Assembly: GCF_000702665.1 (NCBI RefSeq)
Contig: NZ_JNJA01000010.1
Span: 62,001-126,000, forward strand
Direction: 5' to 3'
Source: Solidesulfovibrio alcoholivorans DSM 5433
GTDB lineage: Bacteria; Desulfobacterota; Desulfovibrionia; Desulfovibrionales; Desulfovibrionaceae
Length of the DNA stretch: 64,000 nt
The first letter of the stretch is position 1. Each line of letters opens with the position of its first letter. The notes beneath the pieces were generated by a model. The model saw only the letters and a program-made list of their open reading frames with translations, was not told the origin of the DNA and did no database searches. The position numbers and the translations under genes were made by a program. Shown one piece after another: positions 1-9,979 of this stretch.

Positions 1-114
1 CTTGGCCACCTGCTCCACGATGGCCCGCAGCACGGTCACGGGCTCGAGGCTCGAATTGATGCCCTTTGCCACCTCATACAAAGTGCGGTAGTAGGCGCAT
101 TCCTTTTCGCTCAT
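1..114 (-). CDS. GAF-domain protein, N-terminal 38 codons only
   Basis: The gene starts at an ATG at 112-114 (minus strand) and runs off the left edge, so only 38 residues are visible. An AGGAGG ribosome binding site lies a few bases upstream (119-125). The visible part reads YRTLYEVAKGINSS then VLRAIVEQVAK, which is the usual opening helix of GAF sensory domains found in histidine kinases, PAS/GAF proteins and phosphodiesterases. The output domain, if any, lies outside the window, so the role cannot be stated. It is divergent from dksA. Confidence 0.6.
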   Translation of the reverse strand, partial: MSEKECAYYRTLYEVAKGINSSLEPVTVLRAIVEQVAK

Positions 115-459
115 GGTTCCCTCCTGAAGGGGATGGTTGCGCGCCCGGCCCGGCGGCCGATCCGTGAACCGGGAGCCGCGATAATGCCGGGAGTTCGCGG
201 ATGCGTAATGGCGAACCGGTGCCAGCATACGTCATTTCCATGAAATGAAAAGACGCGTCCCGCCGGGGAATCGTGACCGCAGGGGCCTGCCGCCGCGCCC
301 CGTGGGCAGGGGCTGTCCTCCCTTTTGCCATCTTGCGTCCCCGCGCCGTCAAGGGACGAGCCGCGCCGGGAGCCCCCCCCTTTACCTTCCTGCGGGTTTG
401 CGGTAGGGGAGTCAATTTCAAAGCTGGAGCCGTGAAGACCTTAGGCCGAGGAGGGCTGC
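115..459. other. Divergent intergenic region between the GAF gene and dksA
   Basis: About 345 bases separate two divergently transcribed genes, so both promoters should lie here. I see strong ribosome binding sites at each end but no convincing -35/-10 pair and no operator palindrome. Short open frames here look like GC-rich noise. Confidence 0.5.
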
Positions 460-822
460 ATGGACCCCAAGGACGTCGAATATTTCCGCGAACTTCTCAA
501 CAACATGCTTCAGGACATCCTCAAGAAAGGCGAGGAGACCATCGAAGACATGACGGACACCGTGGAGGTCTACGCCGACCCGGCGGACCGGGCCACGGCC
601 GAATCCGACCGGGCCTTCACCCTGCGCCTGCGTGACCGCGAGCGCCGGTTGATCAAGAAGATCAAGGAAGCCCTGGAACGCATCGACGACGGCACCTACG
701 GCGAATGCCTGGAGTGCGGCGAGGACATCAGCGTCGCCCGGCTCAAGGCCCGTCCCGTGACCACATTGTGCATCAAATGCAAAAGCCGCCAGGAAGCCGA
801 CGAAAACCTGCGCGGGGAATGA
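460..822 (+). CDS. dksA: RNA polymerase-binding transcription factor DksA
   Basis: DksA binds the RNA polymerase secondary channel and, with ppGpp, retunes transcription during the stringent response. The 120-residue product has the expected build: an N-terminal helical part (1-35), a coiled coil carrying the acidic tip near residues 33-45 (EDMTDTVEVYADPADRA), and a C-terminal C4 zinc finger with the pairs CLEC and CIKC near residues 85-110. A GAGGAGG ribosome binding site sits just before the ATG at 460. Length and all four cysteines are normal. It stands alone ahead of the NFACT gene. Confidence 0.92.
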   Translation: MDPKDVEYFRELLNNMLQDILKKGEETIEDMTDTVEVYADPADRATAESDRAFTLRLRDRERRLIKKIKEALERIDDGTYGECLECGEDISVARLKARPVTTLCIKCKSRQEADENLRGE

Positions 823-1001
823 CCGCGCCGCCTTTGCCGCTTTCTCCGCACGCCGCGCCGCAGTCCTTGAAACACATGCCCGTGTTTTTCGGAGAGGCCA
901 TCCGTCGCCAGCGTTGTTTCGCACGCGTGACACATCCGCTTGGGGACGTCGTCCCCCTCCCGCTTCGCCCCAGGCCGTGTTAGCAAGCCCCTCGACTCCC
1001 C

Positions 1002-2528
1002 ATGGAAGCCGTCTTCTTCCGATTCCTGGCCCGCGAACTGGCCGCGCTCCTGCCCGGCTGCCGGGTGGAAAAGGTCTTTTTGCCCGCACAAAACGTCTTT
1101 TCCATGGCCCTGTACCTGCCCCCGGGGCGCGAAGCGCCGGACGGGTCCGGCAAGAAGACCGTGTACCTGCACGCCCGCTACGGCACGGGCCGTTTTTTCC
1201 TCTTTCTCTCGCCGCAAAAAACCGTACAGCCCGAGCGCGCGCCGGCCGCGGCCATGCGCCTGCGCAAACACCTTCGCGGCCGGCGCGTGGCGGGCGTGGT
1301 CGCGGACTGGCAAAACCGCCGTCTGGCCCTGGTCATGGCCGGCGAAGGCCCGCACCTGCTGCTCGACCCGAAAAGCTTTCCGCAGCTGTGCGACGCGCCC
1401 CCGCCGCCGCAGGAGGGCGAGCCCGACTGGCCGCAACCGGACGCGATCCTGTCCGACCCCGACATCTGGCGGCCCCACCCCCAGCTTTCCCCGGCGCTTC
1501 GCCGCCGCCTGGCCGCGCTGCCGCAGGAACAGGCCGCGGCCGTCTACGCCAGGCTGCGCGCGCCCGAGGCCGAAGGCTATTTTCTGGAATACGCCAAGGG
1601 CGAACCCGACGCCCTGTGGCCGGTCCGCTGGGCGGAAAAGGACAAGCCGGGCCGCGAGACGCGCGCCTTCCCGAGCGCCCTGGCCGCTGCCGCCGCCTTC
1701 GGAGAGCCCCTGGCCTTCGGCGAGGTTTCCGGCCGCCAGGATGCGCCGCAAGCGGCCGCGGCCACCGCGGCCGCGCGCCGGCTGTCCCGGGCCCTGGTCA
1801 AACTTGCCGCTGACGAGGCGCGCATGCGGGAATTTCTTGCCCGCCGGCCCCAGGCGGACCTGCTCGCCGCCAACCTGCACGCCTTGGACAAACAGGCCAA
1901 GATTCCTCACCTTTTTCTGCCAGGACCGGACGGCGTTCCCGTTGCGCTCGAACTGGACCCGTCGCTCACCGTGGTCCGGAATATGCAAAAGCTGTATGAT
2001 CTCGCGGCCAAGGGCGAACGGGGCCTTGCCGCCATCGCCCGGCGTCGGCAGGACTTGCAAGGCGGGAAAAAAGACTTACAAAGTCGACAACGCGGCGCGC
2101 CCACGGCGCAACCGCCCCGCCCCGCTCCCGGCCCCTTCGAGGGCGTCGCGGCCAACGCCTACCGAACGAGCGACGGATTCCTGGTTTTACGCGGCAAGAA
2201 CGCCAAGGCCGGCGAAAGCCTCCTGCGCAAGGCCAACCCGTTCGACCTGTGGTTCCACGTGGCGGGAGGGCCCGGGGCGCACGTGATCCTGCGCCGCGAC
2301 CATCCGCGCCGGGAAGTGCCGCGCGAGAGCCTGCTCCAGGCCGCGGGGCTGGCGGCCCTGGCGAGCTTCGCCTCGGGCGCGGGCGCGGCCGAGGTCATGC
2401 TGGCCAAGGCCGGGGACGTGCGGCGCATCAAGGGCGCGGCAACGGGCAAGGTGGCTGTCGGCGCGCTTCTCGAAACCCTGCGCGTGGACGTGGACCCGGC
2501 GCTGGAAAACCTGCGACAGCCCGGCTGA
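1002..2528 (+). CDS. NFACT family protein (RqcH/Rqc2-like, formerly fibronectin-binding protein)
   Basis: This family (RqcH in Bacillus, Rqc2 in eukaryotes) binds stalled large ribosomal subunits with peptidyl-tRNA and recruits alanyl-tRNA to add alanine tails in ribosome quality control. The 508-residue product has the NFACT-N opening (MEAVFFRFLARELAALLPGC), a charged alanine-rich middle (about 230-350) and a C-terminal NFACT-R domain (about 385-485) with the signature DLWFHVAGGPGAHVIL. The middle coiled coil is somewhat short, as in other deltaproteobacterial members. No operon partner is obvious. Role is by family; the domain assignment is firm, activity unproven. Confidence 0.8.
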   Translation: MEAVFFRFLARELAALLPGCRVEKVFLPAQNVFSMALYLPPGREAPDGSGKKTVYLHARYGTGRFFLFLSPQKTVQPERAPAAAMRLRKHLRGRRVAGVVADWQNRRLALVMAGEGPHLLLDPKSFPQLCDAPPPPQEGEPDWPQPDAILSDPDIWRPHPQLSPALRRRLAALPQEQAAAVYARLRAPEAEGYFLEYAKGEPDALWPVRWAEKDKPGRETRAFPSALAAAAAFGEPLAFGEVSGRQDAPQAAAATAAARRLSRALVKLAADEARMREFLARRPQADLLAANLHALDKQAKIPHLFLPGPDGVPVALELDPSLTVVRNMQKLYDLAAKGERGLAAIARRRQDLQGGKKDLQSRQRGAPTAQPPRPAPGPFEGVAANAYRTSDGFLVLRGKNAKAGESLLRKANPFDLWFHVAGGPGAHVILRRDHPRREVPRESLLQAAGLAALASFASGAGAAEVMLAKAGDVRRIKGAATGKVAVGALLETLRVDVDPALENLRQPG

Positions 2529-2619
2529 CACGCGGATTCGCTTGTCGTCGCCGCAGGGTTGTATTAGGAGCGTAACCGGGCCATGCACTGCATTTTTACC
2601 GTAACAGCGTTGTGACGCC

Positions 2620-3606
2620 ATGATGGAAACGCCTGGGCTGACGCGGCGGCTGGAGTTCGACGACTCGGAGCTGGCCAGGGACCTTTTCGGGCCCCACAAC
2701 GAAAATCTCGCCCTGATCGCCGGCAAGTCCGGGGCGCGCCTCGACACGCGGGGCAACGCCGTGGTCCTTGCCGCCGATTCCGAGGAGACGCTTGCCCACG
2801 TGGCCAACGTGCTGGTCCAGCTCTACGGCCTGCTGCGCCAGGGAAAACCCGTCTACCCGGCCGACGTGGAGCAGGCGCTGAGCGTCCTGGCCAGGGAGCC
2901 GGAGGCGAACCTCCAGCGCGTCTACCGCGAGGAGGCGCTGGCCGTCTCCCCCAAAAAGACCGTCGCTCCCCGCACCGCCACCCAGCGCGACTACCTCGCC
3001 TCCATCAGGAAAAACGATCTCGTTTTCGGCATCGGGCCGGCCGGCACGGGCAAGACCTACCTGGCCGTGGCCATGGGCGTGCATTTTCTGGTGGCCAAGC
3101 GGGTCAAGCGGCTGATCCTCACCCGCCCGGCCGTGGAGGCCGGCGAAAAGCTCGGCTTCCTGCCCGGCGACATGGTGGAGAAAATCAACCCCTACCTGCG
3201 CCCGCTCTACGACGCCTTAAACGACATGCTGGACTTCCGGAAGGTGCGGGAGATGCTCGACACCGGCGTGATCGAGGTCGCGCCGCTGGCGTTCATGCGC
3301 GGGCGCACCCTAAACGACGCGCTGATCATCCTCGACGAGGCGCAAAACACCACGCCCGAGCAGATGAAGATGTTCCTCACGCGCCTGGGACTGGGCTCCA
3401 AAGCCGTGGTCACCGGCGACGTGACGCAGATAGACCTGCCGCCCCGGTCCGTGTCCGGACTGGTGGAGGCGCGGCGGGTGCTGCGCGACGTGCGCGGCAT
3501 CGATTTCATTTCCTTCAGCGACGCGGACGTCATCCGCCATCCCCTCGTGGGAAGGATCGTCAAAGCCTATGAGCGACATAGTCAACAAGGTCAAACGGAA
3601 GTTTAA
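2620..3606 (+). CDS. phoH: PhoH-like ATPase
   Basis: PhoH/YbeZ-type P-loop ATPase associated with ribosome and rRNA maturation through its usual partner YbeY. The 328 residues comprise an N-terminal KH-like part (1-110) and a RecA-like ATPase with Walker [12 protein letters not shown] near residue 140 and Walker [10 protein letters not shown] near 240. The ATG chosen has no strong ribosome binding site directly before it. The gene overlaps the next by 38 bases, and ybeY follows after pgpH. This phoH-pgpH-ybeY order is a widely conserved block. Confidence 0.9.
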   Translation: MMETPGLTRRLEFDDSELARDLFGPHNENLALIAGKSGARLDTRGNAVVLAADSEETLAHVANVLVQLYGLLRQGKPVYPADVEQALSVLAREPEANLQRVYREEALAVSPKKTVAPRTATQRDYLASIRKNDLVFGIGPAGTGKTYLAVAMGVHFLVAKRVKRLILTRPAVEAGEKLGFLPGDMVEKINPYLRPLYDALNDMLDFRKVREMLDTGVIEVAPLAFMRGRTLNDALIILDEAQNTTPEQMKMFLTRLGLGSKAVVTGDVTQIDLPPRSVSGLVEARRVLRDVRGIDFISFSDADVIRHPLVGRIVKAYERHSQQGQTEV

Positions 3607-5887
3607 GGGGCAGCCCCAGGCGGGCCACAACGGCCACGCCTTCGCGCTGCCGCCCGGCGTCGCCGGCTTCGCCTTCTTCCTGACCGCCGTTTTCGCCCTG
3701 AGCTTCGTGGCCAGGCTCGGGCTCGACAACTCGGTGAAGCTCTTCACCGCCGGCGAGATCGCCACGCAGGACGTGGCCGCCGACCAGAACCTCCAGATCG
3801 AGGATGTGGAAGCCACCAACCGCAAGCGCGAACAGGTGGCCGAATCCCAGCCCCCGGTCTTCGACGTGAGCCCCCTGCCCTACGAGGCCCTGGCCAAGAC
3901 CGCCGGGGACATCGTCGCCTCCGTGCGCAACACCGGCGGCGACGACCTGGAGAAGTTGCGCTGGCAGATCGCCGAGAACCTCAACACCGACATCGGCGGC
4001 GACATCATCGAGGTCTGGCGCCAGGACGAATTCAAGGATCTGCTCGAAAAGGACGTCCTGCCCTGGCTCAAGCAGAACTACGAAGGAGGCGTCGTGGCCT
4101 CCACGGCGCTTTTCGCGCCGTATAAAAACGGCATCCTCATCCGCGACCTGCCCTCCATGATGGAGACGCTTCGCGTCGAGACCCGCGACGTCAAGGACTT
4201 GAAACAGGTCAAGGACGACCTGGAGCACCGGCTCAAGGTCTCCCTGAACAAGCCCTTCCGCCTGCGCAAGGCCGTCTACGTCCTGGTCTATCCCCTGCTC
4301 GCCCCGAACATGACCTTCAACCAGGAAACGACGCAGGCGCGCAAGCGCGAGATCACCCGCGCGGTGGAGCCGCTTTACTACATCATCAAGAAGGGCGAGG
4401 TCATCGTGCGCCAGGGCGAGCGCGTGGGCCCCATCCAGCAGCTCAAGCTGCAGGCGCTCTATTCCCACCGCAAGGGCTCGTACAACATGCTGCGCGCCTT
4501 CGGGCTCTTCGGCATGTGCCTCATGTTCCTGGCCGTGTTGACCATGTCCCTGGACAAGCCCGGCATCCGGCGCGTGCGCGACACGGACTGGGTGTTCCTC
4601 GGCGTGATTCTGCTGATCTTCGGCATGCTGGCCAAGGTGGCGGACGTGGTCACGCTGTTGCCGGGCAGCGGCGGCCTGCCCGAGGCCACGCGCTCGCTCT
4701 ATTTCGCCGCGAGCCTGCCCATGGCCGGCGCGGCGGGCATCCTGGCGCTTTTCTTCTCCAAGCGCCTGTGCATCTTCGTCAGCCTCATCCTGTCGTTTCT
4801 GGCCGCCAACATGGTCTACGGCGGCATCGGCATCTTCTGCTACTATTTCGTCGGCGGCATGATCTCCATCTACCTCATGAAGCGTTCGGAGACACGCCCG
4901 CAAGTGATGCGCTCCGTGCTGCCGCTTTTCGCATCGCTTTGCATCATGTGGGGCTCGCTCAACCTCATGGATTTGAGCGACCCGGCCGTGACCGGGACGG
5001 GCCTGGCCTTCGTCGCGCTGTCCGCGTTCCTGTCGCTTCTGGCCGTGGTCGGCATCGCGCCGATCATGGAGCTCATCTTCGGCTACACGTCGCGCTTCCG
5101 CCTGATGGAGCTTTTGAACCTCGAGCAGCCCCTGCTCCAGGAGCTCATGGTCAAGGCCCCGGGCACCTACCACCATTCGCTGATCGTCTCCAACATGGTC
5201 GAGGCCGGGGCGCGGGCCATCGGCGCCAATCCGCTGCTGGCCAAGGTGGCGGCGCTCTACCACGACATCGGCAAGCTCAAGAGCCCGCATTATTTCATCG
5301 AGAACATCTCCTGCAAGGAGAACCGCCACAACAAGCTCGCGCCGTCCATGAGCGCGCTGATCCTCATCGCCCACGTGAAAAAGGGCGTGGAACTGGCCAG
5401 GGAACACCGCCTGGGCCAGCAGATCACGGACCTCATCGGCCAGCACCACGGCACCACGCTGATCGCCTACTTCCACCACAAGGCCAAGGAGCTCGCCGAG
5501 GCCAAGGGCGACGACCCCATCCGCGAGGAAGATTACCGCTATCCCGGGCCCAAGCCCCAGACCAAGGAGGCCGGCCTGATCCTTCTGGCCGACGCCATCG
5601 AGGCCTCGAGCCGCACCCTGGTCGATCCGACGCCGAGCCGCATCAAGGGGCACATCCAGAACATCGTGCGCAAGATCCACGACGAGGGCGAGCTCGACGA
5701 CTGCCAGCTGACGCTCAAGGACCTGACGCTTTTAAGCGACACCTTCCAGCGCATCCTGACCGGCATCTTCCACCAGCGCATCGAGTACCCGAGCGCGAGC
5801 AAGACCACGGACCCGAAAAACGGCAAGACGCGCGAGGAGCCGCCCTGCGCCGTCACGGCCAAGGGCGCGGCGGAACACGCGGCATGA
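3569..5887 (+). CDS. pgpH: PgpH-type 7TM-HD phosphohydrolase, probable c-di-AMP phosphodiesterase
   Basis: Members of this family hydrolyse cyclic di-AMP. The 772-residue protein has an N-terminal transmembrane helix (about 25-48), a large extracytoplasmic 7TMR-HDED domain (50-300), a run of about seven membrane helices (305-505) and a cytoplasmic HD domain with [15 protein letters not shown] and [12 protein letters not shown], the HD pair falling near residue 565. The length is usual for bacterial PgpH/YqfF. It overlaps phoH upstream, and its stop overlaps the ATG of ybeY (ATGA), implying translational coupling. Substrate is inferred from family. Confidence 0.88.
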   Translation: MSDIVNKVKRKFKGQPQAGHNGHAFALPPGVAGFAFFLTAVFALSFVARLGLDNSVKLFTAGEIATQDVAADQNLQIEDVEATNRKREQVAESQPPVFDVSPLPYEALAKTAGDIVASVRNTGGDDLEKLRWQIAENLNTDIGGDIIEVWRQDEFKDLLEKDVLPWLKQNYEGGVVASTALFAPYKNGILIRDLPSMMETLRVETRDVKDLKQVKDDLEHRLKVSLNKPFRLRKAVYVLVYPLLAPNMTFNQETTQARKREITRAVEPLYYIIKKGEVIVRQGERVGPIQQLKLQALYSHRKGSYNMLRAFGLFGMCLMFLAVLTMSLDKPGIRRVRDTDWVFLGVILLIFGMLAKVADVVTLLPGSGGLPEATRSLYFAASLPMAGAAGILALFFSKRLCIFVSLILSFLAANMVYGGIGIFCYYFVGGMISIYLMKRSETRPQVMRSVLPLFASLCIMWGSLNLMDLSDPAVTGTGLAFVALSAFLSLLAVVGIAPIMELIFGYTSRFRLMELLNLEQPLLQELMVKAPGTYHHSLIVSNMVEAGARAIGANPLLAKVAALYHDIGKLKSPHYFIENISCKENRHNKLAPSMSALILIAHVKKGVELAREHRLGQQITDLIGQHHGTTLIAYFHHKAKELAEAKGDDPIREEDYRYPGPKPQTKEAGLILLADAIEASSRTLVDPTPSRIKGHIQNIVRKIHDEGELDDCQLTLKDLTLLSDTFQRILTGIFHQRIEYPSASKTTDPKNGKTREEPPCAVTAKGAAEHAA

Positions 5888-6312
5888 TCGGCGTGGCCCC
5901 GGGGCTGCTCCATCCCGACCTGCCCTGCCGGCGGCCGGAGCTTGCCGTGCTGTGCCGGGACATCCTCGACGCCCTGGACCTCGGCGGCGGCGCTTTCGAC
6001 CTGCGCGTGGTCGGTGACGGGGAGATGGCGGCGCTCAACCGCGCCCACTTGGGGCTTCCCGGCCCGACCAACGTGCTGAGCTTTCCGGCCGAAGACCCGC
6101 AGCGCCCGGACTATCTCGGGGAAATGGCCGTCAGCCTCGATACCGTGGCGCGCGAAGCCTTCCTTTACGGCCAGCCGCCCCGGGCGCACCTCGTGCGCCT
6201 GCTCGCCCACGGCTTCCTGCACCTCGCCGGTTTCGACCACGGCCCGGTCATGGAGGCGCTCACCGAACAGGCGGTGGACGCCCTCGCCCTGACGGACGCA
6301 CGCCTTTCGTAG
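5884..6312 (+). CDS. ybeY: Endoribonuclease YbeY, rRNA maturation factor
   Basis: YbeY is a single-strand endoribonuclease needed for 16S rRNA 3'-end maturation and ribosome quality control. The 142-residue product carries the zinc-binding signature HGFLHLAGFDH near residues 110-120, and the upstream LNRAHLGLPGPTNVLSFP segment is typical. The start ATG at 5884 overlaps the pgpH stop codon. It is slightly shorter than the Escherichia coli protein, which is normal for this group. Confidence 0.9.
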   Translation: MIGVAPGLLHPDLPCRRPELAVLCRDILDALDLGGGAFDLRVVGDGEMAALNRAHLGLPGPTNVLSFPAEDPQRPDYLGEMAVSLDTVAREAFLYGQPPRAHLVRLLAHGFLHLAGFDHGPVMEALTEQAVDALALTDARLS

Positions 6313-6313
6313 C

Positions 6314-6336
6314 GAGGCGGCGGCAGGCGCCGCCTC
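6314..6336. terminator. Hairpin between convergent ybeY and EamA exporter genes
   Basis: Perfect 9-base stem GAGGCGGCG / CGCCGCCTC with a 5-base loop. It lies between two convergent genes and overlaps the stop of the minus-strand gene. There is no clear T-run on either side, so termination is likely but not certain. Confidence 0.5.
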
Positions 6337-7246
6337 AGGCTTCCCTTTGCTCGCGCGCCGCCGCGCCGCGCCGCCACCCCGGCGCGGCCACGGCCGCGCA
6401 CACCACCGCGCCCCCCACCGCCTCGAGCAGCGTGAGCCGCTCGCCAAGAAACGCCCAGGCGGCGAGCGCCGTCACCACCGGCACGGCGTTGAGCCACAGC
6501 GCGGCCCGCGTCGCGCTTAAGCGCGCCAGCGCGAAGTTGTAGCAGAGAAACGCGGCGAAGCTCGCGAGCACGGTCAGCGCCGCCAAGGCCGCCGCGCCCC
6601 GGCCGGAAAGCGGCGGCCAGCCCCGCCGCGCCAGTTCGAAGGCGCAGCCCGGGGCGAAAAGCGCCGCCCCCCAGGCCAGTTGCGCAAACGTCACGGTCCA
6701 GGCGTCCAGACGCCGGGTGAGCGCGCCGCCGAGCACCACGTACCCGGCCGTGGACACGACCGCGCCCACCATGAGCAGATCGCCGGCCAACTGCCCGCCC
6801 AGACGCAGCCCCGTGCCGCCCGCGATGACGCACCCCACGCCGACGATGGACGCCAGGATGCGCGCCAGTTCGCCAAGCCCCGGCCGGGAACGGCCGAGCG
6901 CCGCGTCGAGGCCGGCGACCGTGAGCGGAATGGTCGCGACGATGAGCGCCGCCGCCGTGGCCGTGGTCAGCACGAGCCCGCAGGTTTCAAAGGCGAAATG
7001 GCCCACGGGCTGCATCAGGGCGAGCAGGAAAAGCCTGCCGTGATCGGCCCGGGAAAGCCTTTGCGGCCGGCGGCCGGTGACGGCGTAGGCCAGGACGAAA
7101 AGCCCCGTCGCCAGGACGAACCGGAAACACACCAGGGTGAAAGGCCCCATCTCGGCCAACGCGATCTTGGTCCAGACATACGACATGCCCCAGGCGAAAA
7201 GGGTCAGGGCCAAAGCGGCCGTGACCGCAAGCTCCCTCTTGCGCAC
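6335..7246 (-). CDS. EamA/DMT-family exporter
   Basis: A 303-residue inner-membrane protein with about ten hydrophobic helices forming two EamA repeats, the layout of drug/metabolite transporters that export amino acids, metabolites or drugs. The N-terminal helix reads LALTLFAWGMSYVWTKIAL, with the typical WG..Y motif. An AraC-type regulator lies immediately upstream on the same strand, so the pair may form a ligand-controlled export unit. The substrate cannot be read from sequence. Confidence 0.8.
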   Translation of the reverse strand: MRKRELAVTAALALTLFAWGMSYVWTKIALAEMGPFTLVCFRFVLATGLFVLAYAVTGRRPQRLSRADHGRLFLLALMQPVGHFAFETCGLVLTTATAAALIVATIPLTVAGLDAALGRSRPGLGELARILASIVGVGCVIAGGTGLRLGGQLAGDLLMVGAVVSTAGYVVLGGALTRRLDAWTVTFAQLAWGAALFAPGCAFELARRGWPPLSGRGAAALAALTVLASFAAFLCYNFALARLSATRAALWLNAVPVVTALAAWAFLGERLTLLEAVGGAVVCAAVAAPGWRRGAAAREQREA

Positions 7247-7333
7247 ATTCCCTCCAGGCGGCCCTGCGGCCGCGCGGCGGGAGCATCGCAGACCGGACGC
7301 CCGGGGAATTGGACGAAATTGCCTTCCTTCGCG

Positions 7334-8149
7334 TCAGGACTGAAGGCTGCGGCGGTACTGGGCGGGCGTGGCTCCGACCTGGGGCGTGAAGGCGCGAATG
7401 AGGTGGCTCTGGTCGGCAAAGCCGGCTTCCAGGGCCACCTGGGCGGCCGGAAGGTCCGTGGCGAGCAGCGCCTTGGCCCGCTCCACGCGCAGATGGTTCT
7501 GGTAGGCATGGGGCGGCAGGCCGTATTCCCGTTTGAACAGGCGCAGCAGATGGGTCGGGCTGCGCCCGGCCAGGGCGGCGAGCGCGGCAAGGGGGACGTT
7601 TTGGCGGTAATGGGCGCGCAGGTATTCCCGCACCCTGGCCGCGGCCCCGGGTTCGCGCAAGGGGACGCGGCCGGCGCGGCGCAAAAAGAGCGGCGCAAAT
7701 GCCAGGCAGACCAGGGATTCCTTGCGCAGCCGCTCGCACGGCGTCCCGAGCGTCCGGTAAAGCCCGGCGCAGCGCCGCACGAGCAGGGAATCGCGCACGA
7801 GGGGCGCGCGAAACGCCGGCTCGCCCGCGCCGCCGACGACGAGACGGATCGCTGCGGCGTCGAGCGACAAGACGAGGGAGCACAGCCGTCCGTCCGGCTC
7901 GGGATTGCAGGCATGCGGCTCGCCCGGCCCGATCAGGGCCGCTTCGCCGGCCGCGATCCGATATGTCGCCGCGCCAAGCCGGGCCCTTGTCGCGCCGGAA
8001 AGCACCAGCCCCACGCACCAGGCGTCGTGGATGTGGAGGGAGAAGGCTTGACGGCGGTAGGCGGTCAGGCGGGCTTCGAGGCCGGGCAGGTCCGGGTCGA
8101 GGCGGCGGCGCAGGATTTCCGGCGCGAAGCGCGGCGTGCGGGCGGACAT
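7334..8149 (-). CDS. AraC-family transcriptional regulator
   Basis: The 271 residues contain an N-terminal cupin-like AraC ligand-binding domain (about 25-130) and two C-terminal helix-turn-helix motifs (about 165-265), the second ending in the family signature around AGFADQSHLIRAFTPQVGAT. It lies 87 bases upstream of the EamA exporter on the same strand, so that gene is the first candidate target. Ligand unknown. No clear operator could be picked out in the short gap between them. Confidence 0.85.
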   Translation of the reverse strand: MSARTPRFAPEILRRRLDPDLPGLEARLTAYRRQAFSLHIHDAWCVGLVLSGATRARLGAATYRIAAGEAALIGPGEPHACNPEPDGRLCSLVLSLDAAAIRLVVGGAGEPAFRAPLVRDSLLVRRCAGLYRTLGTPCERLRKESLVCLAFAPLFLRRAGRVPLREPGAAARVREYLRAHYRQNVPLAALAALAGRSPTHLLRLFKREYGLPPHAYQNHLRVERAKALLATDLPAAQVALEAGFADQSHLIRAFTPQVGATPAQYRRSLQS

Positions 8150-8180
8150 GGGGCGAGCATGGCCCGCAACCCCGCCCGGG

Positions 8181-9839
8181 TCAAGCGCCCGGGGTATCCG
8201 GCGCGTCCGCCGTGTCGGGCAGGGCGAAGGGCACGCAAAAGCAAAACGTGCTGCCCTTGCCGGGCTTGCTTTGCACGTCGAGGTAGCCGCCCATGGCCTC
8301 GGCCACCTTGCGGGCGATGGCCAGCCCCAGGCCCGCGCCGCCGAAACGCCGCGTCATGCTGCCGTCCACCTGCCGGAACGGCTCGAAAATGCCGGGTAAC
8401 GTCTCGGGCGCAAGGCCGATGCCCGTGTCCCGCACGCTGAAGGCCAAATAGACCGTGCCGCCGTCCCGGGATGCGTCGGGCACGCTACGGCAGCCCCAGC
8501 CCCGCGCGACGTCCAACTCCACCGTCCCCGCAGGCGTGAACTTGACCGCGTTGCCGACAAGCGCCGCCAGCACCCGGCGCAGCCCGCCGCCGTCGCCGAG
8601 GACCACCTCGGGAATGTCGAGGGAGATGCGGGAGACAAGGGCGAGCCCCTTGCGCCGCGCCGCGGACAGGAAGGAGTTGCACGTCCCCTGGACGATGTCC
8701 CTGATGGAGAACGGCTCGCGCCGGGGCGGCTCCCCGCCGCCGGAATCGAGGCGCGAGAAATCCAGCATGCCTTCCAGCAGGTCGACGAGGTTGCCGGCGC
8801 ACTGGCGAAGCGTCCCGAGCCACTCCTGCTGTTCGGCGGAGAGTTCCGTCGCCTCCAGCATCTGGATCATGCCCATGATCCCGTTGAGCGGCGTGCGGAC
8901 TTCGTGGGACATGTTGTCGGTAAATTCCCGCTTGAGCCGGTCGGCGGCCAGGGCGGCCTCTTCGGCCAGGCGGCGCTCGGTAACGTCCTCCATGATCCAG
9001 ATGGAGCCGGCCTGGGGACGTTCGGGGAAAAGCACCTGGCCGATGATGCGGCACCAGAAATCCGTGCCGTCGAAACGGCGCATGAGGCGCACGGTGTCCA
9101 CGCGCTCCCCGCGGCCGAGGGCGGGATAAAACTCCTCGCCGAACGCTTCGAAGGCAGCCTGATCGGGATAGAAGGCAGCCGTGGACCGCCCCACGATCCC
9201 GCCCGGGGAACTGGCGAACAGCTCGTGGAAGCGCGGATTGGCCCGGCGCACGATGCGCTCGGACACGAGGGAGATGCCGATGGGGCTGTTTTCGAAAATA
9301 AGGTTGACGGTGCGCAGCGACTCTTCCAGGGCCTTTTCGGCCTGATGGCGCTGGATGACCTGGCGGCGCAGCTCCTGGTTGATCCGGCGCAGGTCGTCGG
9401 TCGCCTCGGCCAGATCCTGGCTGCGGTCGTTGCGCAGGATGCCGGCGCCGGCCTCCAGCTGCTTCCCCGTGGTGATGTTGCGGGCCGCGCATAAGAGGCC
9501 CGCGATGCGCCCCGAGGCGTCGCGCACGGGCGTCTTGACCACCTGCAGCCACACGGCGCGGCCCATGTGGATGACCTCGTAGTCGAAGGAGGCGAAGCGG
9601 CCGGAGGACAGCACGGACAGGTCGGCCCGGCGGTGGCGGCGGGCGTTGACCCGGGGGAAGATGTCGAAGTCGCTGCGCCCGATGATCGTCTCCCGGGCAA
9701 TGCCGAACAGGTCGCAGAACGCCTTGTTGACGTAGCGGTAGATGCAGGCGGCGTCCTTGAAGAAATACGGATCCGGCGACGCGTCCATGAAGGCGGCGAC
9801 GAAGGCGGAATTGTCGTTGGGCGCAGGCGTGTCCGGCAT
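8181..9839 (-). CDS. PAS-PAS sensor histidine kinase
   Basis: A soluble 552-residue kinase without membrane segments. It has a first PAS domain (about 12-130), a linker helix, a second PAS (about 170-290), a HisKA dimerisation domain with the phospho-accepting histidine H312 in MSHEVRTPLNG, and an HATPase_c domain (about 415-540) with the G boxes DTGIGLAPE and GGAGLGLAIA. No receiver domain is attached and no response regulator lies beside it, so it is an orphan kinase that signals to a partner elsewhere. The signal is unknown. Confidence 0.85.
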   Translation of the reverse strand: MPDTPAPNDNSAFVAAFMDASPDPYFFKDAACIYRYVNKAFCDLFGIARETIIGRSDFDIFPRVNARRHRRADLSVLSSGRFASFDYEVIHMGRAVWLQVVKTPVRDASGRIAGLLCAARNITTGKQLEAGAGILRNDRSQDLAEATDDLRRINQELRRQVIQRHQAEKALEESLRTVNLIFENSPIGISLVSERIVRRANPRFHELFASSPGGIVGRSTAAFYPDQAAFEAFGEEFYPALGRGERVDTVRLMRRFDGTDFWCRIIGQVLFPERPQAGSIWIMEDVTERRLAEEAALAADRLKREFTDNMSHEVRTPLNGIMGMIQMLEATELSAEQQEWLGTLRQCAGNLVDLLEGMLDFSRLDSGGGEPPRREPFSIRDIVQGTCNSFLSAARRKGLALVSRISLDIPEVVLGDGGGLRRVLAALVGNAVKFTPAGTVELDVARGWGCRSVPDASRDGGTVYLAFSVRDTGIGLAPETLPGIFEPFRQVDGSMTRRFGGAGLGLAIARKVAEAMGGYLDVQSKPGKGSTFCFCVPFALPDTADAPDTPGA

Positions 9840-9979
9840 CCTTATCTTCTACGTGAACTCTCCCCGCTTGGCCAGAACCGCACGCCCCCCCGGCCGCCCA
9901 AGCCCATTGCCGGCGCAGGGGAAATGTGATTAGGTCCAGCCGACCGTCATGCGGCCCACCGGGCCGCCAGGGAGAATCC

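Noticed and set aside
942..956. GGGGAC-GTC-GTCCCC hairpin between dksA and the NFACT gene
   Set aside because: The stem is short and lacks a T-run. It could be a chance palindrome in GC-rich DNA, so I do not call it a terminator.
2583..2615. A ten-codon leader-like frame before phoH with AGGAG upstream
   Set aside because: Too short to judge. It has no run of regulatory codons and no attenuator hairpin.
3560..5680. A 706-codon minus-strand frame opposite pgpH
   Set aside because: Same shadow effect. The plus strand carries all the PgpH domains and coupled neighbours.
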